This document shows positions 10,346-21,757 of a DNA stretch of 64,000 nt, piece by piece; position 1 is the first letter of the stretch, and each line of letters begins with the position of its first letter. The notes beneath the pieces were generated by a model. That model searched no databases. It worked only from the letters and a program-made list of their open reading frames with translations, and was not told the origin of the DNA. A program made the translations under genes and the position numbers. Source of the stretch: Staphylotrichum longicolle (taxonomy: Eukaryota > Ascomycota > Sordariomycetes > Sordariales > Chaetomiaceae); the NCBI GenBank assembly GCA_019096155.1, contig JAHCVI010000006.1, forward strand, positions 310,001 to 374,000. The letters are read 5' to 3'.

Positions 10346-10657
10346 GTTCAAGAGGTTCTTATAATGAAATCTAACTAACCAAGTGCGATCTTTACCCCTT
10401 AATTATCTGACGAAGACAAACGACGAATAGGCCGACTTGAATCAACCCTCCGGCCACGTCAAGCGACGCAGTCTTCCTTGGCAAGCACTGTCCCCCCCCT
10501 CCCCCCCCCCCCCCCCCCCCCCTTAAAACGCTGCTCAGCACGCCGCTCCCGATGTCAACCCCATGCCATGCTATGTCTTATTTGAACCTGTCGCGGGGCA
10601 CGGCGCGATCGAACCTTGCCCTTTCCTCCGTCGCGTTGCAAAACTCGGCTTGGCTCG
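10343..10657. repeat. Intergenic region with a C22 tract
   Basis: Short region between two convergent genes. It contains an 8-C run, a T and then 22 consecutive C (10501-10522), a tract prone to length error in sequencing and to slippage in vivo. No gene was seen. Confidence 0.8.
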
Positions 10658-11709
10658 TCAGGGGTCTGAGCGCAGGCGCTCGTGGTGGAGATGCAAGGCG
10701 CGCATTTTGTAGTCTCGCTCGTCCTGGGCAATGAGCGCCACCACCTCGGATGGGTGGACGTAGTTAAACAGTGCCATGACCAGGAACATGAGCACCGCGT
10801 CAAAGATGTAGAGATAGGCCTCATGGCGGAGTAGGTAGCCGTTGAACCCCTGCAGGTACTCGATCGCACGAAAAACGGACCGGACCATGATGAGCGCGCT
10901 GCCGATGTAGAGCGCCCACATGTGTTTTTGCCAGACCGTGTGGATCTGTGACTGTGTGGTGGGATTTTTGCGGATGGCGAGGTCGAATGCGACGGCGACG
11001 ACGATGAAGACGCCGAAGAAGAGGAGCTGCACGAACAAGCCCCCGATGATAATCTTTGATCCGGTGTCCATGGCGTCCAGGGTTCCGGAAGCTTGATAGC
11101 CGCCGCCTGTCAAGAAAGACATCGTTAGCATGAGTCCTCTCAGGCTCCTGGAGGCGTTCTGCATCGACCGCGAGTCAGGGTCCCGTACCTCCTCCTTGAA
11201 GCACAAACGATAGGACATCGCCAACGACAAAGATCTTGGTGAGCCACTTTTCCGTATCAGGGCTCGGATTCTCCTTGCAGCAAGATGATGATTCTGCCCA
11301 GTTGCATGTAGATGGTGGCCGCAAACAACGCTGGCGCGACCAGGAGCAAAAGAGCCTGGGCGATGTACGGGCCGAGAGTCCAGTCGGGACTTTCAGAACC
11401 GGATTTGGCACGCGCTGCGTAGCCCATGAATTCCACTGCCGATGGACCGTATTCGTCAGCCAAATGTTGTATGGGTGCGTCAGGACATGTCTTACAGATA
11501 CCCCCAATGGCCAAAGGCAGGATGAACCAGCATCGCGCGCGAAACAGCTGCCAAAAGTGCAGAGCCGTGGTGATCAAGAACAGCAACAGCATAACGACAG
11601 CCCCCGCTATGGTTGGATCGTAGTGGTACAGCTTGAAACTGGAGGCGTCTTGCGCCTGGCCCCCCTGGGCTTGATCATGCTGCGATTCCTGTCGGACGGA
11701 GATGTACAT
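10658..11709 (-). CDS. RTA1-like membrane protein (putative lipid-translocating exporter), 2-nt frameshift
   Basis: Exons 11709-11496, 11435-11189 and 11106-10658 encode about 303 aa with seven predicted membrane segments. Hallmarks of the RTA1 family are WTLGPYIAQALLLLVAPALF (7-TM core), WLTKIFVVGDVLSFVLQGGG, IIIGGLFVQLLFFG and FNYVHPSEV at the end. Family members are linked to resistance to toxic lipids and sterol-like compounds and to asymmetric lipid export; the substrate cannot be read from sequence. Intron 1 (60 nt, no stop, a multiple of three) ends in a CTGAC branch/cag pair and joins to GILEFMGYA. Inside exon 2, near 11267, two bases are missing compared with the expected GENPSPDTEKW, so the literal frame stops. 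The total is a multiple of three once the two bases are counted. This is either an assembly error or a recent null allele. Confidence 0.8.
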
Positions 11710-12750
11710 GTTGTGACGATACTGCAGAGCGAACAGAAAGAAATTGCAAAAGAGGACGTTGTGAGAATGAGCGTGTCGGTGGAAAAAGTATCAGTCTACA
11801 GAATAAGGTAGGTATGGCACCACAGAAGACTGATGGAAAAAAAGACACCAAGCCGGAACAAATAAAGAACAGAAGAGCGGCTCTGCAAGAGCTCTCAGGC
11901 TCTCGATTCAAGATCCTCATAGCCCCAAGCATAATGCGCAGCAGTCAGGTCCCAAGGTGCAAGGGTTCTCACCTCGATAATCATCGAGACTCAAAGCAAA
12001 GGGTGGGTTTGTTCATGAAACCATTTTCACTGCGCCTTGTAATTTGTCCTATATGGTGTAATACGCGTATACTTTCGTTCAGGGGTGTGTAAGAAGAGCG
12101 AGGTTATTTGGTGGGTCTCGGCGCTAAACGAACAACTGTTGCGGCAACCAGATGCGACAGTCACGAATCAGATCCAAGCTGAGACATTCCCCCTGGATAG
12201 CTAGCGTGAACTTGGATGCGAGTCAGCCCGTAGCATTTCGCCGAAAGTACTTCGTACGGAATACGCCGTATCCGCTAGGGCTGTGCGGCCCGCAGTCAAG
12301 GGCATGGCGGGATGGCAAGGGCAGCGCAGCGTCTTGTCGTTTCAGGGGTTCCCTTACCACATGTGTGGTTCTGGACCCGATTGTCATGCAGTTTGCCCCC
12401 CTCCGAGGACTGAAGATCAACTCAGCTCGGCAGTCAGCCTATCTACATCAAAGCTTAAAATTAAGATAGGACGGCAGATTGGCGTCCGGCGTCGTGGCGT
12501 TCGTCATCGCTCTAAAGGTGAAAGCAGCTCGTTTCCATATTTTGTACTTCACCTTTAGTGACCACGTCTTCCATTGGTATTCCTCACACGGCACCTTGTC
12601 TCTTCCCTTGTTTCAATTGCTTTGGCTTCTGCAAGATTGCCCGCAAACCAGCTCGTCGTTACTGGTCACCCTTCCGGTTGAGGTCGTTCGTCGCCTTTCC
12701 CACTTGGCTAGGTTAACAGCAATCTACTGCCCAAAACAGGCATAACCGTG
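11710..12750. other. Intergenic, no gene recognised
   Basis: Divergent promoter region between the RTA1-like gene and the sterol glucosyltransferase. Open frames here are short and without recognisable domains. Confidence 0.5.
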
Positions 12751-15741
12751 ATGGCAGACAAGCGGCACACGATACGAAGAAAGTCACTAGCTGAAGATGT
12801 CCACCCACTCCAAAATAATCCCAGGGCAGACAGCACCCCGACCTGGGCCACCGACAGCGTCGAGATGCCAGGGGCCGGCGACAACTCTAGTTATCCAGAG
12901 ACACCTGTCTACGAACTCATGGGGAGCAGCGTGGAAGTTGGTGGTAAGTACTGGAGCCTGCACTTGCCTTGACCAAGGAGAGCGTGTAAGCGGCTGACCG
13001 GCGGCGCATTGCACCGATAGACGATGGGCGTGTGAAGATCGATTGCGATTCCAAGCTTGCCAGAACCCTCAGCCTCATGTACCGCCCGCCCCCCTCCCAC
13101 AACGAGAAACAAGACTTCGAGCACTCCTATCCGGAAGATGAGCCTGCACCGCCAGGGTACGAGGAAAGCAGCGAACAGGGCGCACAATATCCGAGGCTCA
13201 ACGTCCTCATCCAGGTCGTAGGCAGCCGGGGTGACGTTCAGCCCTTTATCGCACTCGGAAACGAGATCCAGAGGCTTGGCTTCCGCGTCCGACTCGCTAC
13301 GCACGACGTTTTCGCAAAGTTTGTCCGAGACGCCGGCTTGGAGTTCTATCCCGTCGGCGGCGATCCTGCGGCACTGATGGCTTACATGGTCAAGAACCCG
13401 GGCCTGATCCCAAAACTCCAAAGTCTACGGGCCGGCGAGATCCAGCAGAAACGCGAGATGGTGGAGGAGATGCTCGAAGGGTTCTGGCATTCGTGCTTCC
13501 GGCCCGACCCCGTCACAGAAGCCCCGTTCGTGGCCGACGCCATCATCGCCAACCCGCCGTCCTTCGCCCACGTTCACTGTGCCCAGGCGCTCGGCGTGCC
13601 GGTACACATCATGTTTACCATGCCGTGGACGAGCACCAGTGCGTTTCCGCACCCGCTGGCCAACCTCCGCAACAGCGGCGGCAGTCAGTCTGTCGCGAAC
13701 TACGTGTCGTACGCCATCGTTGAGTATCTAACATGGCAAGGGTATGTGGTCCACGACAGCGCAAGAAGGAGAGAAAGAGGTGTTAAGGCTAATGTGTATA
13801 ACAGGCTGGGCGATGTCATCAACAGGTGGCGGAAAGCGCTCGACCTGGAGAACGTAGCCATGTTCGACGGTCCGTTGCTGGCCGAAAGGCTACGAATTCC
13901 TCACACATACTGCTGGTCGCCAGCCTTGGTTGCCAAACCCGCCGACTGGGGCGCGCATATTGGTGAGAATAGTTTACCCAACCTTACCCCTGAGTGCTGC
14001 GACTAACTTGGAATGAGCACAGATGTCTGTGGATTCTTTTTCCGGGACCCTCCGCCGTACTCGCCCCCTGACGACCTCGCGCGTTTCCTGTCCGCCGGGC
14101 CGCCACCCGTATACATTGGATTCGGCAGCATTGTGCTTGACGATCCGGAACGCGTCGTTCGGGTCATCCTCGACGCCGTCCGTGCCGCCGGTGTGCGGGC
14201 CATCGTCTCGAAGGGCTGGTCAAACTTGGCGGGACCAGAGAGCGAAGATATATATTGGATCGGGGACTGCCCTCACGAGTGGCTTTTTGCTCACGTGGCT
14301 GCGGTTGTCCATCATGGCGGCGCGGGAACGACGGCCTGCGGCTTGAAGAACGGCGTGCCGACCGTTGTTGTGCCCTTCTTTGGAGAGTAAGTGTGGTCCT
14401 TTCCGGAGCTCCCCAGCAGAAAAAGCAAGGTGCGGAATGGTCGTACTAACATTTGCGCAGCCAACCCTTCTGGGGCGAGATGGTCGCCAACGCCGGCGCA
14501 GGGCCAAAACCGATTCCGTCCAAACAACTGGACTCGCAGAAGCTGGCTGATGGCATCACGTACTGCCTGACACCCCAAGCACGGTCCGCCGCCCAGTCCA
14601 TCGCCGAGCAGATGAAGTCCGAGCAGGGTGTCCAGGCCGCCGCACAGTCGTGGCTCCGCCAATTGCCCAAGCACCGTCTGCGATGCGATCTCGTCCCTAC
14701 AGAACCTGCCGTATGGGTCTACAAAAAGGGGAAGAAGCCCATAAAGCTATCCAAGATCGCAGCAGAGGAGCTCGTGTCTCGGAAGGTCGTTGACGCTAAG
14801 CACCTGGAGCAGTAAGAATGATCTCTCCCCAGTTGCAATCGTTACATGCCAGGTTTTTGGTTTCAAGCACTGACGTCTAAACTTCCTGCAGCCACAAAAC
14901 GAAGCCGTTGTTCATCGACGTGACGCGATGGGACCCGATAACCGGCGGCGCCTCTGCCGTCATGGCGACCGCCGTCGACATGACCCAGTCCATCACGGGT
15001 ATGGTGACCAAGCCGATGGACGAGTACCGGCACGAGCAACGGCGACGCGAACGCGAGCGAAAGAGAGAACTGGCCCGGCAGAGCAGCACACAGCACGATA
15101 CCCTCGAGGTGGTAGATGGACGCTCCAGCCCGACAGGATCACACACATCCGCGGCGACATCGACGGACGACTCCGGGAGGCCAAAGTCACGTTCCATGGC
15201 CGGTGCGGTGGCAGGCGCCTCAGCCAAGAGCATCGGCATGCTCGGCCCAACAGCAGCAAAGGGGATGCTGGTCGACTTTCCCCTTGCCCTCACAGAAGGC
15301 TTAAAGTCCGTCCCGGAGCTCTATGGAGGTAAAGTCCGCCACCACGGCCCCGTTACCGACGCCAAGAGCGGCGCTGCCGTGGCCGGCAAGACGTTTGCCT
15401 GGGGTTTCGCGGACGGCCTGAGCGACCTGGTGATGGAACCCATTCGGGGTGGGCGGGATGAGGGCGCGCTCGGGGCCGTCAAGGGCGTGGGGAAGGGGGC
15501 GGTCAGTCTCGCTGTCAAGAGTGGCGCGGGTATGTTTGGGTTGTTTGCCTATCCGAGTGCCGGCATTGCGAAGAGTCTCAGGACGGCTGTACACAGTGGC
15601 ACGAGGAAGGTGCTGGCCAAGGCGAAGCATGATGAGGGACGATGGCTGCTGACGAGGGATATGCCTCCGGGGATGGTTGGAGACGACTGGGCCAATAGGT
15701 TCCGAGAGCTGCGCAAGGGTAAGGGGAAAGAACTAAGTTAA
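12751..15741 (+). CDS. UDP-glucose:sterol 3-beta-glucosyltransferase
   Basis: Six exons (12751-12943, 13021-13741, 13805-13962, 14023-14386, 14461-14811, 14892-15741) keep phase throughout and give 878 aa. The GT28-type N-terminal domain starts at NVLIQVVGSRGDVQPF. The nucleotide-sugar domain has PPVYIGFGSIV, the HHGGAGTT signature and FFGDQPFWGEM, split by intron 4. These are the hallmarks of fungal and plant sterol glucosyltransferases, which move glucose from UDP-glucose to the 3-hydroxyl of ergosterol-like sterols at membranes. Unlike ATG26 there is no PH/GRAM region before the catalytic part. The last 280 residues form a Gly/Ala-rich tail with a charged EQRRRERERKRE stretch and FADGLSDLVMEPIRGG, typical of the short fungal paralogues. 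The gene is intact. It lies in a block with an RTA1 exporter and a Upc2-like regulator. Confidence 0.92.
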
Positions 15742-16202
15742 GAGCCTTGGATTGAAGCATAATTCATGTTACCAAATGGGACGGATACGTGACCCGAAAG
15801 GGCCAGGGACAGCTGACGGCTTCGTGCATCGTGTGAACCTGGATCGTCAAGTTACATTATGACGAGGTTGAAACAAGACCCCAGGATGTATATCTGAGGT
15901 CAAAGTCCCCAAGAATCCCGGCAGCCCGATTGAGTTGACCAACCACACGCCCTTCGCCATCTCGGACTGCAGACATATGTGCTCATATGTGCTCATCTCA
16001 GAATCCCATTATCCATAACTGCATAACTGGCTCCAACAACTCGGTTCTTTTCAACTAGTGGTTAAGCCACGTTCCAAAAAGGGGGCAAATGTGCTACCTC
16101 CCAATTCCTGCTTTGCCAGGGTCGGTGTGAGGGAGTGGGGAGTTCCAACCATGCACTGAGCCTGGGTCTGCTGGGACTTAAACCCGAGGACTTTTGTGTC
16201 AG
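15742..16202. other. Intergenic promoter of the ferric reductase
   Basis: No gene. A small tandem duplication (ATATGTGCTC twice) is at about 15974-15994. I found no ATCWGATAA iron box here. Confidence 0.5.
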
Positions 16203-18642
16203 ATGTTGGCGTGTCTCGGCATCCCAAACTTCGACATGAAGACTGCTGCTATGACTCTGGCCGTTCTCGCGGCTGTGATTGGGCCTGCGGATGCCGCAAA
16301 AGATTTCTTCGGTCGGGTTGCGCGCCAGGGGACTGTCGGCCTCGGCCAGGAACAGTATGCCCCCGTCACCTGCGCCTATGCCTGCCGCTCTTCTATTGCC
16401 GGGTGGATGCTCGACTGCCCCGATGCAGAACACCACGACCACGGCCACGGGGAGTCGAGAGGCATGATGATGATGGCGATGCCCTCACCAGCCTGCTACG
16501 CCTCCAACGATCCTTTCCTGACCTCGCTGGCTTGGTGCATTAAGACGCGCTGTCCTGAAGACATTCCAAACTCCCTGCTTGAGCGATACTGGGAGATGAA
16601 CGCCGCCGGCCGCAAGGACGTCCAGCCCCTCCCAAAATACTCGTACCAAGACGCCCTCGCCCGCGTCACGACCCCTCCAACGGCGGTTCACAACTCGAGC
16701 CTGGTACTGAACAGCACGGAGCTCGTCAGCGACTTCTTCTACAGCATGGTTTACGGGTCGCTCGAGGGCATCGAGATCAACATTTCCTTGTGCAACCAGT
16801 ATACGTGAGCTCGCTCGACGCTTCTGTTCCGTGCAACCCCTGTCTTGACTGACTCGAATTTGCGATGGCAGCCTTGTTGTCTTGCTGGCGTGCAGTCTCG
16901 CTCCAGTCCTCCTGTCTTTGTTCCGCTTCTTGCCTCTTCCCCAATCCCTAGTCAGGTATAGCTCCCACCTCGGAAGAGAAAACTCTGTTGCTGAGCCTTC
17001 AACAGCAAGTTCTATGCCCACGTCATTGACCCTCCCGTCTTCGGATCACGACATGCCGTCCCGACTTTTTTTGGTCTAGGCATCGTTCCTACGCGCGGCC
17101 AAGCCCTCTTTATCTTTTACATCTGGACGCTCAACATCATTCTCTCGGCCGTCAACCATGTCATCACCTGGCCTAACTTGTGGTTCGATACCATCGAGGA
17201 TGAGGTCCTAGAGTGGGTGGGCAACCGTGTTGGCATGCTCAGCTTTGCCAACCTAATCCTGGCCGTTCTCTTTTCCAGGTAAGTCTGGATCTAACTCTCC
17301 CAAGTCGCTAGATCCCCTCTCTAACACGTTCCCCGTGCTGTGCCACAGCCGCAACAACATCCTCCTTTATCTCACCACCTGGACGCGCTCGACCTTTGTC
17401 CTCGTCCACCGCTGGACCGCCGTCATCAGCATCATCCAAGCCATCCTGCACACGGCTCTGTACATCAAACTGCAGGTCTCAACCGCCAGCCTGCCCGCCG
17501 AGGCCGCCTACCCGTACTGGTACTGGGGCCTCATCGGAACCATCGCGCTGGTCCTCATCGTGCCGGGCTCGCTGCTGCCCATTCGCCAAAGAGCTTACGA
17601 GTTCTTCCTTGCCTGGCACCTCGTCTTCGCCCTGCTCTCCATGATCGCCTGCTTCCTCCACATCTACCTGCGCTACCGCTGGCAGTGGGGCTACGAGATC
17701 CGGACCGTCGTCCCCCTCGCCCTCTTCGGCCTCGACTGGTTCCTGCTGCGCCCCCTGCGCCTGCTGCGCGGCGGTCTCGTCCGGCGGGCGCGTATCGAGG
17801 TTGTCGACGACGACTATCTCCGGGTCGATGTGCCTGGCGTCCCCGCCGCTGTGGGGGGCCATGCCTACCTGTACTTCCCGACGCTGTCGTGGCGCGTCTG
17901 GGAGAACCACCCGTTCTCCGTCGTGCCGCTGTCAGTAGCCGGCGGGTTGCCGAGCAAGAACGGGTCCGCGACGCCGCCTTCCAGCAAGGACCTGGAAGAA
18001 GACGGCGGCCGCAAAGTGACTACAGCGGTGGCAACCACGACGACATCCTTTTCTTCTCCGCCCGGCATCGTCTTCTTCATCCGCCGCCGGAGCGGCCTCA
18101 CAGCCCGACTCGCCCGCCGCGCCGCCGCGCTGTCCCCTCGCGGTCTCCCGGTGCTCGTCGAGTTGTACGGAAGCCAGCAAACAACAACCGTGACGCGCCC
18201 GTCGCCCGCGTACCCCAACCTGCTGATCCTCGCGGGCGGCGTCGGCATCACCGCGGTTCTCGCGCTGCTCGAGCGGCCGAGGACGACCACGCCCGGCGTG
18301 ACGAAGCTGTACTGGGGCGTGCGCACGGTGCCGCTGGTGCAGGCGGTGGAGGAGTTGCTCCTGGGGCAGCACCACAGTCATGCCGCCACGGCAGAGGAGG
18401 ACCTGGGCGGTCGTGGTCGCAAGACGAGGTGGTTGGGTGCCGAAGTGCGTGTCTCGGTGGGGAAGCGCTTCAACTTCCCGGAGGTGCTTGAGGCCGAGCT
18501 TGTTAGCGGAGAGATGGCGGGTGGCACGACGGTGCTGGTGTGTGGCCCGCCTGGGATGGCGGACGAGGTTAGGCTTGCAGTGGTGGCTTTGGGGCGCCGT
18601 GGTGCCGCGGTGCGTCTCGCCGAGGAGCGGTTTGGATGGTGA
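16203..18642 (+). CDS. Ferric/cupric reductase transmembrane component (FRE family)
   Basis: Four exons (16203-16804, 16872-16955, 17006-17278, 17349-18642) keep phase and give 750 aa. Starting at the second ATG (16236) gives a better signal peptide (MKTAAMTLAVLAAVIGPADA) and 739 aa. The N-terminal exoplasmic part has paired Cys and a His/Met-rich stretch (EHHDHGHGESRGMMMM). The ferric reductase membrane domain carries the two haem-ligand pairs spaced 13 apart (HRW...ILHTALYI and WHLVFALL...CFLHIYLRY). Next come the FAD-binding HPFSVVPLS and the NAD(P)H-binding LILAGGVGITAV, with VLVCGPPGMADEV at the end. The enzyme moves electrons from cytosolic NADPH across the plasma membrane to reduce Fe3+ or Cu2+. 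A copper transporter lies tail to tail at 19008-19700, which fits reduction followed by uptake. Confidence 0.93.
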
Positions 18643-19007
18643 GGTGGCTGAGGGGTAACCTCTTTTGTCAGCTCTCAACGGGCTGGGACTCGAGAAGAGG
18701 AGGGCCATGCAGGCAGGCAGTGATTACATGACACTGCTCATGTATCATCGATTGGGAATGTCGAGTTTCGTCATAGACACGAGATGATCCGGCCATGTAG
18801 GCATGTTGTTCTGGACAACCTGTGTGAAGGTTCAGGCAATTTCAGACTCCTGGGTTGATTCGAATCTGCACCTTGATCCGTTTCCCACCTGCCAAAAGCT
18901 TCTTCCACTGTGACAGCTCCTAAGGCGGCGCTGGATATGAAAGTGTAGCTCATCTAATTAAGACCAAGTTCCGATGCCTTCAAAGTCAAGACCGCCGAAG
19001 AGGTGAC
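18643..19007. other. Shared 3' region of two convergent genes
   Basis: 365 bp between the stop codons of the ferric reductase and the copper transporter. Nothing coding was recognised. Confidence 0.6.
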
Positions 19008-19700
19008 TCAACACTGATGCCACTGATCGTCTGCACGGTCGTCCGCCCAGCTGCCGAGCAGGAACATTCCAAGAAACACTCCACTCAACACCGAAACAAA
19101 ATAACCTGTGTTCATCGTCATGACAGCGAGCATGCTGTGGTCTTCATTAGCAAAGCGCTCTCCACCTGGCCCCTTTTGGTTGGACTCGACTCACAGGAAA
19201 TAGCCCAAGCAAACCAGCAGAACCTCGCAGAATGCCCTGCCTAGCCGCTGACCCAAGGACGCACTGCGCCACCACTGCCTTGCTGCTCTCACGGCAGCAT
19301 GGACTGACAAGGTCGACGGGTTCTCAACACCGGTATCGTCCGTCTCACCTCCAGCCTTCTCCTCGCTGGGCAGCAGTCGTTCACTGTCATTCTGGGGGCT
19401 GTAGTCACGATGACGGCGGGACCCCCCGGGTAGCCTGGCGTAGAGAACGGGCCGAACGGCGAACAAGATGCGGGTGACAGCGGCGAGGCCGATCAAGAAG
19501 ACGCACGTTGCGGCGTACTGGGCCGGGCCGCTCGGCTTCCACCAGTCCCAGAAGAGCGGTGTCCCGGCGGAGTGGAAAAAAGTCATGGACATGGCCGACA
19601 TGCCCATCAGTCCGCCGCCGCTGTCGCCGCTCATCGTGGGCATGGGCATGGTCATGGCGGCTGTGTCCGCTGAGTTTGTCGACATGTCCATGGACTCCAT
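19008..19700 (-). CDS. Ctr-type high-affinity copper transporter
   Basis: Exon 1 (19700-19195) and exon 2 (19134-19008) join as TTCCT/CATG and give 210 aa. An upstream in-frame Met is possible, but starting at 19700 gives the expected Met-rich exoplasmic N-terminus (MESMDMS..., AAMTMPMPTMSG, MGMSAMSMTFF). Three membrane segments follow: one after FWDWWKPSGP, one ending in CEVLLVCLGYFLMLAVMTMN, and a third with the GVFLG helix-packing motif. The intron splits the second segment. Ctr proteins form trimers that take up Cu+ after reduction at the cell surface. The ferric/cupric reductase lies convergently next door, so the two could form a functional pair. A cytosolic loop rich in Glu and Arg separates segments 1 and 2, as usual for Pezizomycotina. 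Confidence 0.92.
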
Positions 19701-21757
19701 GACCGTCTGGCAACGCAAACGCTTTGTTGGATTCTGGGCAAGCCTTGAACGAGGGCGGATGCATACAGGATATACCAGCCGTCCCCGAGTTGTTTTGAGT
19801 TTATTAGCTGACAAGACACCGGCGTCCTTGTCCGAACAAGGCAAGAGATGCAACTACGGTCCCGGGACCTTGCTGGCAGTATTGGCGGCCGAGAGCACGT
19901 TTGAGCAGAATACCAGGACCGTGTCCGGCGTGTTGTGCAACCAACTGGTGGACCCCATGGCGCAGCCTCATGCACGCGTGGCTACCCCTGGTCACTTCTC
20001 AATCCTGTGGCTCAAGGACGGGTTCATGTTGGAGACTCGGGCAACTACTAAACTCGCAGGTCAGTCTCCAGGTCGGCGTGTTTCGTCACAGGACGGTGCA
20101 TCTTCACAAGGTCGGGGCTCAGACTCCACTTCAAGCGTTATTTTGCACCCTCCTTCTACAGTCCCGTTCCAAATATCTGCAACGAGGCCAGTTTCGAAGA
20201 CATCTCTGTAAACCTCCTTTGCAGCGATGTCAGGCCGTTCGCATCATCTCATTTGCCAAGGATCTGGGCCTGTGGTCTGAGAGGATTAGATCCGCTCAAA
20301 TCCAACAGAGAAACGTTGATTCTGGACTGCGGAAGGAAACCGGCAAACACTCGCTGATCAATCTGTCGCTGTGAGAGTCGACAGATCTCCTGATGGCAAA
20401 CAGCCCTCAGATAGCTTTTGCTGCCATTACTGCAGCGGTGCGCATGATGAGGGAGAGTAGAGAGAAAGGCCGCACTCCCAAGCTCGGATGACAACCTACT
20501 TGGAGGTCAAGGGAAAAGGAAGATGTTGAAGTTGGCGGCCGCAGAAGCCGGAACCTGAGAGAGGCGAGAGAATTGGGTGTATCAAAACAATCGGGGAAGA
20601 AATGAATCTGCACCGGCCGGAGCCTGCAGTGGCTTGCTTGTACTGGAGAGTGGACACGGGATTGGCGGAGTTAGGTGGCTGCCTGGTGACGAGGTGATGA
20701 GACCGAAAGAAGGAGCTGGCGTTCCGTTGAGTCTGTTGGAAGGTACTACGAGTGTTGGAGTTGGAACTACGCAACAGTGCTGAGTCATGCCTCTAAGCAC
20801 CTCAGCTGATCATCAAGACGCTCGAACATCTTTCCTTGCAAGCGACATCAACTTTTGAGGTATTATTGAAACTGGGCGAATTGGGGGACAGGACAGTTAA
20901 CAGACTTGCCGTTTCCGTTCAGTACAGTAGGTCCAGACGCCAAAGTGGGAGAGACGCTGACGGTCCAGGGCGGTGATAGCCAAACTGATTTTAGGTTGAA
21001 TGACGGGCGTCAAGTGTTTGACACGTGCAAATCAAGTAACAACCAGAATCGCATCGTGCCGCCTGTCATCAACCAGAACAAAACTCACACCTTGCATTAG
21101 GTTTGAGAACCGCTGCCTTCTTGTACGAACCACTCTGGTCAGAACCCATTTGTCAACACAAAGTTCATGTTAATCAGCATGCCCCGCGGCCCGCGATTTG
21201 CCACACCTTCCGATACAGGGGGATATAAACTCCGGGGCAGTGAGACCGCAAACAGCATAGGGCAATGGGGGCTGTCCCCTCTCAAGTTCAAGACATGAGA
21301 TCTCCGAATCGCCCGAAGCATGCATGCACTCGATGCGTCATCCCCGTCCTTTCATCAAATTCGCTGTGGCGCGTCAAAAGTGTCCTGGCGTACATCTGGG
21401 CCGCGCGTTCCAGCAACCCACAGGCTCAACCTTAACCCTGTCCTCCCGCAGTGCCGGACCGGGTGCTCCACCCCGAGCTCGGAGACCCACCGGTAGCGCC
21501 GAGACCCGAGGGGCAACATCCCGGCCAAGGGTCAGGGGTTCATGCGACCAGATCTGGACGATCTGATAAAGTCGGTCGTCTCTTCCTCAAACGTCCTGAA
21601 GAGCTAAGGAATGTTGTTTTCAGTTCTGGCATTGTTCTATCTCTTGATACCTCTCTGCTCTTGTCTCATTGATTCCAAAACATACCTGTCCCTCGGTACT
21701 TGCCATATCCTCGAACAGACAATTTGTTTAAAATACAAAGTCTTTGGAAGAGTCATC
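19701..21757. other. 2-kb intergenic region; single iron-type GATA box near its right end
   Basis: Upstream of both the leftward copper transporter and the rightward AMID-like gene. Long open frames here (for example 19468-20211 on the plus strand) are shadows or lack any domain. The only notable site is ATCTGATAA at 21561-21569, listed separately. Confidence 0.5.
21561..21569 (+). promoter_or_regulatory. ATCTGATAA box (SreA-type GATA site)
   Basis: Perfect match to the ATCWGATAA consensus of fungal iron-responsive GATA repressors, 189 bp upstream of the first AMID-like oxidoreductase ATG at 21758. Binding is inferred from the motif alone. Confidence 0.5.

Noticed and set aside
10392..10412. 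Near-match to the iron box (TTATCTGAC)
   Set aside because: Differs from TTATCTGAT at a core position and lies between convergent genes.
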